NCBI GenBank assembly: GCA_022763105.1 | Contig: JALEGK010000016.1 | Span: 62,001 to 126,000, forward strand | Length of the DNA: 64,000 bases | Source of the DNA: Rickettsiales bacterium | GTDB taxonomy: Bacteria; Pseudomonadota; Alphaproteobacteria; Rickettsiales; UBA3002 | Direction of reading: 5' to 3' | In this document: one piece after another, positions 54,074-63,128 of the stretch | Position numbering within the stretch: the stretch's first letter is position 1 | Layout of the letters: each line of letters opens with the position of its first letter | Notes under the pieces: generated by a model | What the model was told of the DNA's origin: nothing | Databases searched by the model: none | What the model saw: only the letters and a program-made list of their open reading frames with translations | Position numbers and translations under genes: made by a program

Positions 54074-55462
54074 CTAGCACGCCGCTTTCAGACGCGCAAG
54101 GCTCTCATCTTTACCCAGAATCTCCATCACCTCGAACATGCTAGGCGATGCGGTGCTGCCGGTAATGGCGACGCGAATTGGCGCCATCAGCTTGCCAATT
54201 TTGGTCTCGCGCTGCTCAGCCCATTCTTTGGCAAACGGAAACAGCGCTTCATGGTTCCATTCTTCAAAACCATTCAGCTCTTCTAAGAAATCACGCATCA
54301 GGCTTTTGCCATCATCTAATTGCTTGGCGGCTTTTTCATCTTGTGGTGCATTTGGGCGTTGGAAGAAGAACAAAGACGCCTCAACAATTTCTGGCAGTAA
54401 TTTGGCGCGCTCTTTTAAGCTTGGAAGCGCCTTAGCAAAAATAGCACGCTGCTCATCAGAGGCTTCACCGCCCAATTTTGCATCTAGCATCGGCATGCAA
54501 AGGCCGAGCAGATATGCATCCTCTGCCTCGCGGATATATTGGCCATTCATGTTATTCAGCTTATCAAAATCAAAGCGTGCAGCGGCTTTGTTGATACCAT
54601 CCAGATCAAACCATTCAATGGCTTGCTCGGTGCTGATAATCTCATCATCCCCATGACTCCAGCCGAGCTTAAGCAGGTAATTACGAATCGCCTCGGGCAG
54701 ATAGCCCATATCACGGTAAGCTTCAACCCCCAGCGCGCCATGACGTTTCGATAGTTTCGCGCCATCTGCACCGTGAATCAGCGGAATATGCGCAAAGACT
54801 GGCAGTTCCCAACCCAGCGCCTGAAAGATAACCGCTTGGCGTGCGGCATTACTTAAATGGTCATCACCACGAATAATATGGGTGACGCCCATATCATGAT
54901 CATCCACTACAACGGCTAGCATATAGGTCGGTGTACCGTCTGAACGCAGAATAATCAGATCATCAAGCTGATCGTAGGCAAAGCTCACATCGCCTTGCAC
55001 CGCGTCTTTAATCACCAAATCACCTTCGGTCGGCGCTTTAATGCGCACAGCATATTCTTGCGTGTCCGGAATAACGGATGTATCGCGCTCACGCCACGGT
55101 GAGCGAATCACACGGCCTTCCTTGCGCGCTTGCTCACGCATCTCAGTGACTTCTTCAGGGGTGCAATAGCATTTATAGGCATGGCCGCTATCGAGTAGCT
55201 GCTGAGCAATTTCTTGGTGGCGCGCAATACGCTCAGATTGAAATACAATCTCATCATCACAATTCAGCCCCAGCCAATCCATACCCTCTAAAATCGCTTG
55301 CTTGGCCTCTTGGGTAGAGCGCGCTTGGTCGGTATCTTCCACGCGCAGCAAGAATTTGCCGCCGCAATGTTTGGCATATAGCCAGTTGAATAATGCGGTG
55401 CGTGCGCCACCAATATGCAAAAAGCCAGTTGGAGAAGGAGCAAAGCGTGTGATAGTCGTCAT
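54074..55462 (-). CDS. gltX: Glutamyl-tRNA synthetase
   Basis: GltX (462 aa), a class I aminoacyl-tRNA synthetase. The HIGH-type motif is in APSPTGFLHIGGARTAL (near residues 8-24) and the KMSKS-type motif in GAKLSKRHG. The zinc-binding insertion region has CYCTPEE. The length agrees with bacterial GluRS. In alphaproteobacteria gltX may charge both Glu and Gln tRNAs when glnS is absent; that cannot be judged here. It is divergent from comEC. Confidence 0.97.
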   Translation of the reverse strand: MTTITRFAPSPTGFLHIGGARTALFNWLYAKHCGGKFLLRVEDTDQARSTQEAKQAILEGMDWLGLNCDDEIVFQSERIARHQEIAQQLLDSGHAYKCYCTPEEVTEMREQARKEGRVIRSPWRERDTSVIPDTQEYAVRIKAPTEGDLVIKDAVQGDVSFAYDQLDDLIILRSDGTPTYMLAVVVDDHDMGVTHIIRGDDHLSNAARQAVIFQALGWELPVFAHIPLIHGADGAKLSKRHGALGVEAYRDMGYLPEAIRNYLLKLGWSHGDDEIISTEQAIEWFDLDGINKAAARFDFDKLNNMNGQYIREAEDAYLLGLCMPMLDAKLGGEASDEQRAIFAKALPSLKERAKLLPEIVEASLFFFQRPNAPQDEKAAKQLDDGKSLMRDFLEELNGFEEWNHEALFPFAKEWAEQRETKIGKLMAPIRVAITGSTASPSMFEVMEILGKDESLARLKAAC

Positions 55463-55510
55463 ATGTGTGCCTGAGCTAATCGGGTGAATAATCTGGAAAG
55501 AACATAGTAA

Positions 55511-57583
55511 GTGACACGTAAATTGCCATCGAAAATTGCGCTTGAGCTAGCAGAATACTGGCAGATGACCCCGCATCGCCATTTCTTGTGGCTGCCTATT
55601 GTGTTGGGACTGGGCATGGCAGCGTATTTTTCTCTGCCGACCGAACCGGCATGGGGCTATTGCCTGGGGCTATTCATGATTCCTGCAGGTTGGCATCTAT
55701 CGCAGCGTCGTTGGCCGCAATATCACTGGCTCTTTATGGCACTAACCATCATGAGTATTGGCTTTGTCTGGGCAAAAATCAGTACCGAGCGAGTGCATCA
55801 GACCATCTTGGCTAAAGACACAGGCATTCGTGATCTGACTGGCCGATTGGTTGAAATCAATGATGTTGAAGGCGGCTATCGGCTGCTACTCGATCAGGTC
55901 AGTGTCGAGAAATTACCCAAGGACAAAACGCCTAGCCAAGTCAGAATTAAACTGAGAGGCAAGGCGCTAGATGCCATTACCGGCGATTATATCTCGGTGC
56001 GCGCGGGGCTTTTGCCTCCTAGCGGACCGGTCATGCCGGGCGGCTTCGATTTCGCGCGTTATTTCTATTTTCAAGGTATCGGCGCAGTGGGCTATGCCTT
56101 GCCACCAGTCACCGTGCTGGAATCGAAGGGAGTGTCAGGGGTGCACGCTTCTCTCACCAAAGCACGCCAACGTTTATCCGCTCATATACGTGCCGATATG
56201 TCTGAAGATGCCGGAGGGATAGCCGCCGCACTCATGACCGGAGATCGCGCAGTCGTCACCAAACACGCCGCCGAAGTGATGCGTGCGGCGAACTTATCGC
56301 ATGTACTCGCCATTTCAGGCATGCATATGGCGATAATCTGTGGCCTCACCTATATGGCGATCAGGCGATTATTAGTATTGCTGCCATTTACCCGCTATCT
56401 CACCCATACAAAAAAAATCGCGGCATTGGCGGCGCTATCCATCGGTGCATGCTACCTGCTTATCGCAGGTATTCCGCTTTCTGCCGCACGGGCTTATGTC
56501 ATGGTCGCTGTATTGCTTGGGGCCGTGCTGCTAGACCGCGAGGCATCGCCCATGCGCTCACTCGCTTGGGCCGCGTTACTGCTACTGCTCTATGACCCGT
56601 CAAATTTGCTAGAACCGGGCTTCCAGCTATCCTTTGCCGCAACCATGGCGTTGATTGCCTTTTATGAGGCAACCCGTAATCAGTGGTTGGCTCAGGCAGA
56701 TGCACCGCCGTGGAAACGTCCGCTGATTTACTTGGCGGGTATCTTGCTCACCACGTTAGTTGCTGAATTCGCGACCGCACCGCTGGTGCTCTACCATTTC
56801 AACACGCTATCCATCTACGGCATGCTAGCAAACTTGTTGGTCATGCCGATTGTTAGCTTTGTCATCATGCCATCCATCATCTTTGCGTATCTGTGCATGC
56901 CACTCGCGCTCGATGCATGGGCGCTTATCATTTGCGAATGGGGTATAGACCAGATGCTATTCATTGCCGAGACGGTCACGGCGCTTCCTCATTCAGAAAT
57001 CTACCTGCCATCCATGCCGGCGCTCGGATTTGCCTTCGTGCTAGCCGGTGGGTGCTGGCTGTGCATCTGGCAAGGACGGTTGCGATGGATAGGTTTGGGC
57101 GTGATTCTACTCGCACAGCTAAGCTATCTATGGATTTCGCATCCTGATTTGTTCATCAGTGCGGACGGCAAACAAATCGCTACGCGCATCAATGGCGAGT
57201 TGGTGATGGTGAAGGGCAGGCGCACCGCCTTCACCGCGAATCAATGGACCGAAGGTTCAGGCTATCAGCAAATAGAATACCTACCCAAAGACGATGTCTC
57301 CTCCTATCGCTGCGATGCATTGGGCTGTGTACTTACACTAAAAGGCAAAATCATCGCCTTCCCAAGCTACCGTGAAGCATTGAGCAAAGATTGCAGCCGA
57401 GCAGATATGATCATTGCGGCCTTTAATATTCGTAAACCTCCCTGCCGCAAAAAGGTGCAATGGATAGGCCGCAAACAGCTAACCCATTCTGGCAGCCGAT
57501 GGTTCTGGATAGATGAGACGTTTAAAAGTAGCTCTAGCGCTCAAGCACAGGGGGTGCGCCCGTGGCGGGCTTATCCGAACTAA
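55511..57583 (+). CDS. comEC: ComEC/Rec2-family competence membrane protein
   Basis: A 690-aa polytopic protein. An N-terminal TM pair and DUF4131-type OB-like domain (about 25-190) lead into the Competence domain with its signature VLAISGMHMAIICGLTYMAIRR (near 260-281), IAGIPLSAARAYVM and FQLSFAATMALI. The C-terminal soluble part (about 540-690) is short and not a clear metallo-beta-lactamase domain, as in other alphaproteobacterial members. GTG 55511 is taken as start. ComEC forms the DNA uptake channel. Its 3' end overlaps the convergent GumN gene by 50 bases. Confidence 0.9.
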   Translation: MTRKLPSKIALELAEYWQMTPHRHFLWLPIVLGLGMAAYFSLPTEPAWGYCLGLFMIPAGWHLSQRRWPQYHWLFMALTIMSIGFVWAKISTERVHQTILAKDTGIRDLTGRLVEINDVEGGYRLLLDQVSVEKLPKDKTPSQVRIKLRGKALDAITGDYISVRAGLLPPSGPVMPGGFDFARYFYFQGIGAVGYALPPVTVLESKGVSGVHASLTKARQRLSAHIRADMSEDAGGIAAALMTGDRAVVTKHAAEVMRAANLSHVLAISGMHMAIICGLTYMAIRRLLVLLPFTRYLTHTKKIAALAALSIGACYLLIAGIPLSAARAYVMVAVLLGAVLLDREASPMRSLAWAALLLLLYDPSNLLEPGFQLSFAATMALIAFYEATRNQWLAQADAPPWKRPLIYLAGILLTTLVAEFATAPLVLYHFNTLSIYGMLANLLVMPIVSFVIMPSIIFAYLCMPLALDAWALIICEWGIDQMLFIAETVTALPHSEIYLPSMPALGFAFVLAGGCWLCIWQGRLRWIGLGVILLAQLSYLWISHPDLFISADGKQIATRINGELVMVKGRRTAFTANQWTEGSGYQQIEYLPKDDVSSYRCDALGCVLTLKGKIIAFPSYREALSKDCSRADMIIAAFNIRKPPCRKKVQWIGRKQLTHSGSRWFWIDETFKSSSSAQAQGVRPWRAYPN

Positions 57584-58517
57584 ACGGGTCAGCATTCTCT
57601 AATGCCGCCGCAGGTTCTTTTAAAATAGGCAAAGGCGTGACCTTAAAGCCCTTATCCTCAAGCAATGCCAAAACACCATTATCGCCCGGCAAATGAAGCG
57701 CACCAACGGCAATCAACGCCTTGGCGTTTTTCATTTCCTTCAGCGCTTCGTTAAGCATGTGCTTATTACGCTTGCCAATAACGCGAGCTTTTAAATATTT
57801 CGCAAGCTTCGGCTTGGTTTTCGCCATGTCAGCAAAGACGCGCTCACTAAGCGCTAACATGCCGTCAATATCCTCATCGAGATATAGCGTCTTAATCTCG
57901 TCATTCATGCTCGACATGGTGTTCATCTGATCGAGGGTGATGGTCAAAAACGCAATCTGATCTTCCATGCTCATCTCATTAAAGATCGACATTTGCTGCT
58001 CTACGCTTTCTAAGCCTTTAATCTGCTTTTGAAGCTTGCGCGCGGCAATGCGGATTTTCTCATCTAGCACGACACCATTTGCTTCAGGCTTGGGATATTG
58101 CGCAAGTACGGCCAATGCCCACGGCTTGTAACGGTCAAACTCATTCAGGCTAATATCTAATACCGGGCGAATCAGCCGTTCAGCACGGCGGAATAATTCT
58201 TTGCTGAGCAGCTCATGCAATCCCGCTACTTCGGGTGATAAAGTCAAAAGCTGCAAGGCTTTGCGTTGGGAGGCAGGCGTTGCATTGATCTCTAGTAACA
58301 ACGTATCAACTTTATTCAGCGCTCCTGCGGCTTGAACAAACATAGGTTTCAGTGCGGGAGAATCAGAATGAAACGTGCCAAACACATAGGCGGTTTGGTA
58401 ATCTTTATGCTCTGCACGGTAAAGCAATGCCTTAGGGTAAGGCGACGCCGCCATCGCCAATGGATCGCAGAATAAAAACGCAGCTAACAGTATAAAAAAT
58501 GCGCTACGCAACCTCAT
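57534..58517 (-). CDS. TraB/GumN-family protein
   Basis: A 327-aa exported protein with a signal peptide (residues 2-23, end near AMAASPYP). It has the family's paired histidine motifs VFGTFHSDSP near the start and VGALHLPGDNGVLALLEDKGF near the end (GxxH at each side), as in the TraB/GumN/Tiki group, for which a metallopeptidase fold is proposed. ATG 58517 follows GGAAGG and overlaps the upstream gene by 14 bases; longer starts lie inside that gene. Role unknown. Confidence 0.9.
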   Translation of the reverse strand: MRLRSAFFILLAAFLFCDPLAMAASPYPKALLYRAEHKDYQTAYVFGTFHSDSPALKPMFVQAAGALNKVDTLLLEINATPASQRKALQLLTLSPEVAGLHELLSKELFRRAERLIRPVLDISLNEFDRYKPWALAVLAQYPKPEANGVVLDEKIRIAARKLQKQIKGLESVEQQMSIFNEMSMEDQIAFLTITLDQMNTMSSMNDEIKTLYLDEDIDGMLALSERVFADMAKTKPKLAKYLKARVIGKRNKHMLNEALKEMKNAKALIAVGALHLPGDNGVLALLEDKGFKVTPLPILKEPAAALENADPFSSDKPATGAPPVLER

Positions 58518-59238
58518 CCAGACCTTCCAGCGAATTGAGCGAATTAGAGAGAAATTCGCGGCGATAGACGACAAATACGACCAATGCGGTAGCAGCCATC
58601 AAGATAATCGGATTCAAAAACCACGTAATGGCAGCCATACCAAAATAATAAGAACGCAAGCCGGTGTTAAAATGCGAGGCTGCATTGGTTAGCAGATTGC
58701 CCGCCTTATCAGCATAATCTTCGTAACTGTTTTTCTCATCCGCATAAGGGGCAGCACCCACCAGTACGCAGCTGTAATTATACTGACGAAGTGACCAGGT
58801 GAATTTGAAGAATGCATAGACAAAGATCACCATCAGATTAAACAGCTTCAATTCCCACACAAAGGTTGTGGTTGGAACGACATATGGCAGATCGCGCACC
58901 GCATCGATGACCGAATCCCGGTAACCGATTAGAGTAATCAGACCCGCTAAGATGAAGATGCTGGTATTCGCAAAGAAAGAAATCGAGCGAAGCAAATTAC
59001 CCATAAGGCTCGCGTCAGCAATACGGTTTTCACGCTTGAGTAATTCACGCATCCAGCGCTTGCGCATATTGTTCATGACCACCATCAGGTTTGGGCGAGA
59101 ATGATAATGATAGTCGGCGTAACGCGCATAACCAGCCCACGCAAAATAGAAGAACAGGAAGGCAATTGCGTCTAAATGACGAATCGGCACGCCAAAAAGC
59201 GTTGAAGAGAAATAAACATCTATTGCCTGTGCTTCCAT
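58504..59238 (-). CDS. DUF599-family membrane protein
   Basis: A 244-aa protein with four hydrophobic segments (near residues 20-40, 88-108, 118-140 and 198-220). The pattern HLDAIAFLFFYFAWAGYARYADYHY near the N-terminus, MNNMRKRWM, and LFNLMVIFVYAFFKFTWSLRQYNYSCVLVGAAP fit DUF599. No biochemical function is established for the family. It starts 3 bases after trpC on the same strand. Confidence 0.88.
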   Translation of the reverse strand: MEAQAIDVYFSSTLFGVPIRHLDAIAFLFFYFAWAGYARYADYHYHSRPNLMVVMNNMRKRWMRELLKRENRIADASLMGNLLRSISFFANTSIFILAGLITLIGYRDSVIDAVRDLPYVVPTTTFVWELKLFNLMVIFVYAFFKFTWSLRQYNYSCVLVGAAPYADEKNSYEDYADKAGNLLTNAASHFNTGLRSYYFGMAAITWFLNPIILMAATALVVFVVYRREFLSNSLNSLEGLDEVA

Positions 59239-59241
59239 GAG

Positions 59242-60048
59242 TTATGCGATCCCTAAAAGTTCTTTAGTAGCCATGGTGATATTGTCCTGCACCATTAATG
59301 ATTCCCCGACCAAAAAGCAATTAAAACCAGCTTGTTTCATGCGCTTAATGTCTTGATTGGTTTTAATGCCGCTTTCACACACGGCAATGCAATCTTGCGG
59401 CACGCCATAAATCAGCGATTCGGCGACCGACAAATCAACACGCATATTCTTCAAATTGCGGTTATTGATACCGATCATTTGTGGCTCTAAATGCGTGCGC
59501 ACGCGCTCCATTTCCTCCAAATCATGCACTTCAATGAGCACATCAATATGTAATTCTTTTGCCGCCGCAGCCAATTCCTTTGCCTGTTCGTCGCTTAACG
59601 CGGCCATAATCAGCAAAATACAATCAGCGCCCAATGCGCGGCTCTCTACTATTTGATACGGATCAAGCATGAAATCCTTTCGCAAAACCGGAATTTTTAT
59701 GCCTGCGCGTGCATGGGTTAAGTGGAATGGGTGGCCTTGAAAGTAAGGCTCATCGGTCAAAATAGACACGCACGTCGCCCCGCCTGTCTCATAATATTCA
59801 GCAATGACGAGTGGGTCGAAATTTTTGCCCTTAAAAATCACGCCTTTACTAGGCGATGCTTTCTTTACTTCGGCAATCAGTGCGGTTTTGCCATTTTCAA
59901 TCGCGACACGGATGGCATCATAAAAGCCGCGTGGTGGCGAGACTTTTTCGAAGCGTGCCAGAAGCTCTCCTTCGCTGGTTTTCGCCTTACATTCGGCGAC
60001 ATATTCACGTTTATCGCGGCAGATATCTGCGAGCACGGTGTTCGTCAT
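59242..60048 (-). CDS. trpC: Indole-3-glycerol phosphate synthase
   Basis: TrpC (268 aa) closes the indole ring in tryptophan synthesis. The barrel motifs are clear: IAEVKKASPSKGVI (phosphate/substrate), VLRKDFMLDPYQIVESRALGADCILLI, GINNRNLKNMRVDL and CESGIKTNQDIKRM. The stand-alone form is not fused to TrpF. Overlaps trpD by 4 bases, last gene of the trpEGDC set. Confidence 0.97.
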   Translation of the reverse strand: MTNTVLADICRDKREYVAECKAKTSEGELLARFEKVSPPRGFYDAIRVAIENGKTALIAEVKKASPSKGVIFKGKNFDPLVIAEYYETGGATCVSILTDEPYFQGHPFHLTHARAGIKIPVLRKDFMLDPYQIVESRALGADCILLIMAALSDEQAKELAAAAKELHIDVLIEVHDLEEMERVRTHLEPQMIGINNRNLKNMRVDLSVAESLIYGVPQDCIAVCESGIKTNQDIKRMKQAGFNCFLVGESLMVQDNITMATKELLGIA

Positions 60049-61055
60049 GATTGGCTAGCCTCCACTAGAGCATTCAACGTTTCTTTTGCACGGCCCGAAT
60101 CGATGGCCTCGGTTGTGAGTGCTGCCGCCGATTCCGGGTCATCAGCGCATTCTGCCATAATCAGCGCGGCGCTTGCATTCATAATCACGGCATCACGATA
60201 CGCATTTTTGGCGCCATCAAACAGCTCATGCATGGCATGGGCATTATGAGCAGCATCGCCACCTAGCAAATCATCTGGCTGCCAGCTTCGCAGCGTAAAC
60301 ATCTCAGGCACGACGGGATAATTCTTCACCGCACCGTCGGTTAACTCAGAAATATAAGACTTACCACACACCGAAAGCTCATCCATCCCATCTTCAGATG
60401 AGACAACCAGCGCAGCTTCACTGCCTAACGCTTTCAAAACCAGCGCTAAAGTTTCCGTTAGGTTTTCATCATAGACGCCTACCATCTGGCGCTTCACCGA
60501 TGCCGGGTTGCAAAGAGGGCCAAGCAAATTAAAGATCGTGCGCGTGCCCATTTCTTGGCGAGCAGGGGCGACATGTTTCATGGCGGGGTGAAATTGCGGG
60601 GCCATCAGGAAGCAAATATTGGCGTTCTCTAGGCAGCGCTTGAGCGCATCTTCCGATGCCGTTACATTCACGCCCAATTCGCTCAATACATCAGATGAGC
60701 CACTCTTAGACGAAACCGAACGGTTACCATGCTTAGCAACAGGAATGCCGCAGGCTGCGACCACAATTGCCACGGCTGTCGAGATATTATAGGTGCCCTT
60801 GGCATCGCCGCCAGTACCGCAGACATCAATTGCATTGGCAGGGGCAGCAAATGGCTTCATATGTTGGCGGAGGACACGGGCCGCAGAGACAATCTCGCTC
60901 ACCGATTCGCCCTTATCACGCAGTGCGCTTAAAAAGGCGACAATCTCGCTCTGCTCGCATGTGCCAGAGACGAGCAAATTGAAGGCACTTTCGGCTTGGG
61001 CTTCACCCAAATCCGCGCCACTTTTAATGACAGAGATATATTCAATAAGACTCAT
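60045..61055 (-). CDS. trpD: Anthranilate phosphoribosyltransferase
   Basis: TrpD (336 aa) links anthranilate to PRPP. The PRPP-binding loop is CGTGGDAKGTYNISTA (near residues 77-92), followed by KHGNRSVSSKSGSSDVLSELG and FNLLGPLCNPA. A stand-alone protein, not fused with TrpG. It starts 8 bases after trpG and overlaps trpC (ATGA). Confidence 0.97.
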   Translation of the reverse strand: MSLIEYISVIKSGADLGEAQAESAFNLLVSGTCEQSEIVAFLSALRDKGESVSEIVSAARVLRQHMKPFAAPANAIDVCGTGGDAKGTYNISTAVAIVVAACGIPVAKHGNRSVSSKSGSSDVLSELGVNVTASEDALKRCLENANICFLMAPQFHPAMKHVAPARQEMGTRTIFNLLGPLCNPASVKRQMVGVYDENLTETLALVLKALGSEAALVVSSEDGMDELSVCGKSYISELTDGAVKNYPVVPEMFTLRSWQPDDLLGGDAAHNAHAMHELFDGAKNAYRDAVIMNASAALIMAECADDPESAAALTTEAIDSGRAKETLNALVEASQS

Positions 61056-61062
61056 GCGGTGC

Positions 61063-61635
61063 TTATAGCAGATTTAGGAAGTTTTTCAAAAGCGCATGTC
61101 CATGCTCTGAAGCAATTGACTCAGGATGGAATTGTACGCCATGCAGCGCATGCTCTTTATGCTGAATCCCCATGATAATGCCATCATCCGTTTCAGCAGT
61201 AATCTCAAAACAATCGGGCAGGCTTTCGCGTTTTACAATCAATGAGTGATATCGCGTAACACAGAAGGGCGAAGGAATATCGGCAAACACGCCCGTGCCG
61301 TTATGGGTGATATCACTGGTCTTGCCATGCATCGGGTAGGGCGCGCGAATCACATTGCCGCCAAAGGCTTGCGCAATGCTCTGATGCCCAAGGCACACAC
61401 CAAGCACAGGCACATGACCCGCGGCAGCCTTGACCAAATCGAGGCATATACCCGCCTCATTCGGTGATGCCGGGCCAGGCGAAATCACAATGCCGTCCAC
61501 TTTCTGAGAGACCGCATCATTAGCCGAAATCGCATCATTGCGGATCACATTCACTTCCGCACCTAGCTCGCCTAAATAATGCAGCAGATTATAGGTAAAG
61601 CTATCGTAATTATCGATCAGAAGCAGCTTGCTCAT
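61063..61635 (-). CDS. trpG: Anthranilate synthase component II (glutamine amidotransferase)
   Basis: TrpG (190 aa) supplies ammonia from glutamine to TrpE. The triad is present: Cys in [17 protein letters not shown] (near residue 80), His-Glu in [23 protein letters not shown] is typical. The short, unfused form fits anthranilate rather than aminodeoxychorismate synthase only by context. Overlaps trpE by 4 bases. Confidence 0.95.
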   Translation of the reverse strand: MSKLLLIDNYDSFTYNLLHYLGELGAEVNVIRNDAISANDAVSQKVDGIVISPGPASPNEAGICLDLVKAAAGHVPVLGVCLGHQSIAQAFGGNVIRAPYPMHGKTSDITHNGTGVFADIPSPFCVTRYHSLIVKRESLPDCFEITAETDDGIIMGIQHKEHALHGVQFHPESIASEHGHALLKNFLNLL

Positions 61636-63128
61636 GAGGAGTATCCTTCTGCTTCTTCTGCCGCGCGCATGATGGCCTGCGCCTTATTCACCGATTCAGC
61701 ATATTCAGCTGCCGGGTCGGAATCAGCGACCACGCCACCACCTGCTTGGGCGTATAGCATGCCATCTTTAATGAGTGCCGTGCGCAGATTGATACAGACA
61801 TCGAGTGAGCCATTCGCCGAGATATAGCCCGTGCCACCAGCGTAAAAACCACGACGGGTATTTTCTAGCTCATCAATAATTTCCATCGCGCGAATCTTGG
61901 GTGCGCCACTGACTGTACCGGCAGGGAAGCCAGCAATCAGCGCGTCAATCGCGTCATATTTTTCATCCAGCTCGCCTTGCACATTCGAGACGATATGCAT
62001 CACGTGGCTGTAATGCTCAATCACCATTTCTTCCGTCACTTCCACCGTGCCAACTTTGGCGACACGACCGACATCATTACGCCCTAAATCGAGTAGCATT
62101 TGGTGCTCGGCCACTTCCTTCGGATCACCAAGTAAATCTTCTTCGAGTGCACGGTCTTCTTCGGCGGTCTTGCCGCGTTTGCGCGTGCCTGCAATGGGGC
62201 GAATGGTAATCTGACCATCACGCACACGCACCAGAATCTCTGGGCTAGAGCCAACCAGCGTGAAGGAGCCAAAATCAAGATAGAACAGAAACGGCGACGG
62301 GTTCATCCGACGCAAGGAACGATACAGCGAGAAAGGCGGCAGCGTGAACGGCGTCGAGAATCGTTGCGATGGCACGACCTGAAAAATATCGCCCGCCAAG
62401 ATATACTCTTTCGCTCGCTCCACCATCTTGTGGTATTCCGCTTCGGATACGTTCGACTCAAAAGCGAGCGGCGTCTTCTCATACACCTGATGATAAAAAC
62501 GTTGATCAAGCGGACCACGAAGACGTGAGGCAATCTCACTCAAACGCTTGGTCGCTTGGCTGTAATCCGTGTTTGAATCGGGCCATACGGGCGCAATCAA
62601 ATAGACCACACCATCAACCGAATCAAAGATCAGCACCACCGTTGGGCGAATGAAACAGCTATCCGGTAAGCCGAGCGCATCTGCGTTTGAATCGGGCAGG
62701 CGCTCCATCAGCTTGACCATGTCATACGCCATAAATCCAATAAGGCCCGCCGCCATAGGTGGCAGCGTATCGGGAATCTCCATCTCGATACTGCGCGCAA
62801 GTTTTTTCAGCGACGAAATCGAATCATCATAAGTCGGCTCAAAGCTATCTTCAGAGAATGGCGGGGTTTTGCTGATCTCGGCATTATTGCCACGGCAACG
62901 CCACATCTGATCAGGTTCCAGCCCGATAATAGAGTATCGTCCTCGCGACTCACCACCCTCAACAGACTCCAGTAAGAAAGCGGGTTTGCCTTCTTGCTTT
63001 AATTTGAGCATCGCACTGACAGGGGTTTCAAGATCATTCACAAGCTTGGTATAAACCAACTGAGGCTTACCACCGCTGATGGCTTGATCAAACGCGTCTT
63101 GGGTGGGATGAAACTGCATTGCCGCCAT
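61632..63128 (-). CDS. trpE: Anthranilate synthase component I
   Basis: TrpE (498 aa) converts chorismate to anthranilate. The N-terminal regulatory part keeps the [18 protein letters not shown] element of the tryptophan site, and the catalytic part has [41 protein letters not shown] and [17 protein letters not shown] motifs. The ATG overlaps the ppiD stop (TAATG), an arrangement common in alphaproteobacteria. Confidence 0.97.
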   Translation of the reverse strand: MAAMQFHPTQDAFDQAISGGKPQLVYTKLVNDLETPVSAMLKLKQEGKPAFLLESVEGGESRGRYSIIGLEPDQMWRCRGNNAEISKTPPFSEDSFEPTYDDSISSLKKLARSIEMEIPDTLPPMAAGLIGFMAYDMVKLMERLPDSNADALGLPDSCFIRPTVVLIFDSVDGVVYLIAPVWPDSNTDYSQATKRLSEIASRLRGPLDQRFYHQVYEKTPLAFESNVSEAEYHKMVERAKEYILAGDIFQVVPSQRFSTPFTLPPFSLYRSLRRMNPSPFLFYLDFGSFTLVGSSPEILVRVRDGQITIRPIAGTRKRGKTAEEDRALEEDLLGDPKEVAEHQMLLDLGRNDVGRVAKVGTVEVTEEMVIEHYSHVMHIVSNVQGELDEKYDAIDALIAGFPAGTVSGAPKIRAMEIIDELENTRRGFYAGGTGYISANGSLDVCINLRTALIKDGMLYAQAGGGVVADSDPAAEYAESVNKAQAIMRAAEEAEGYSS

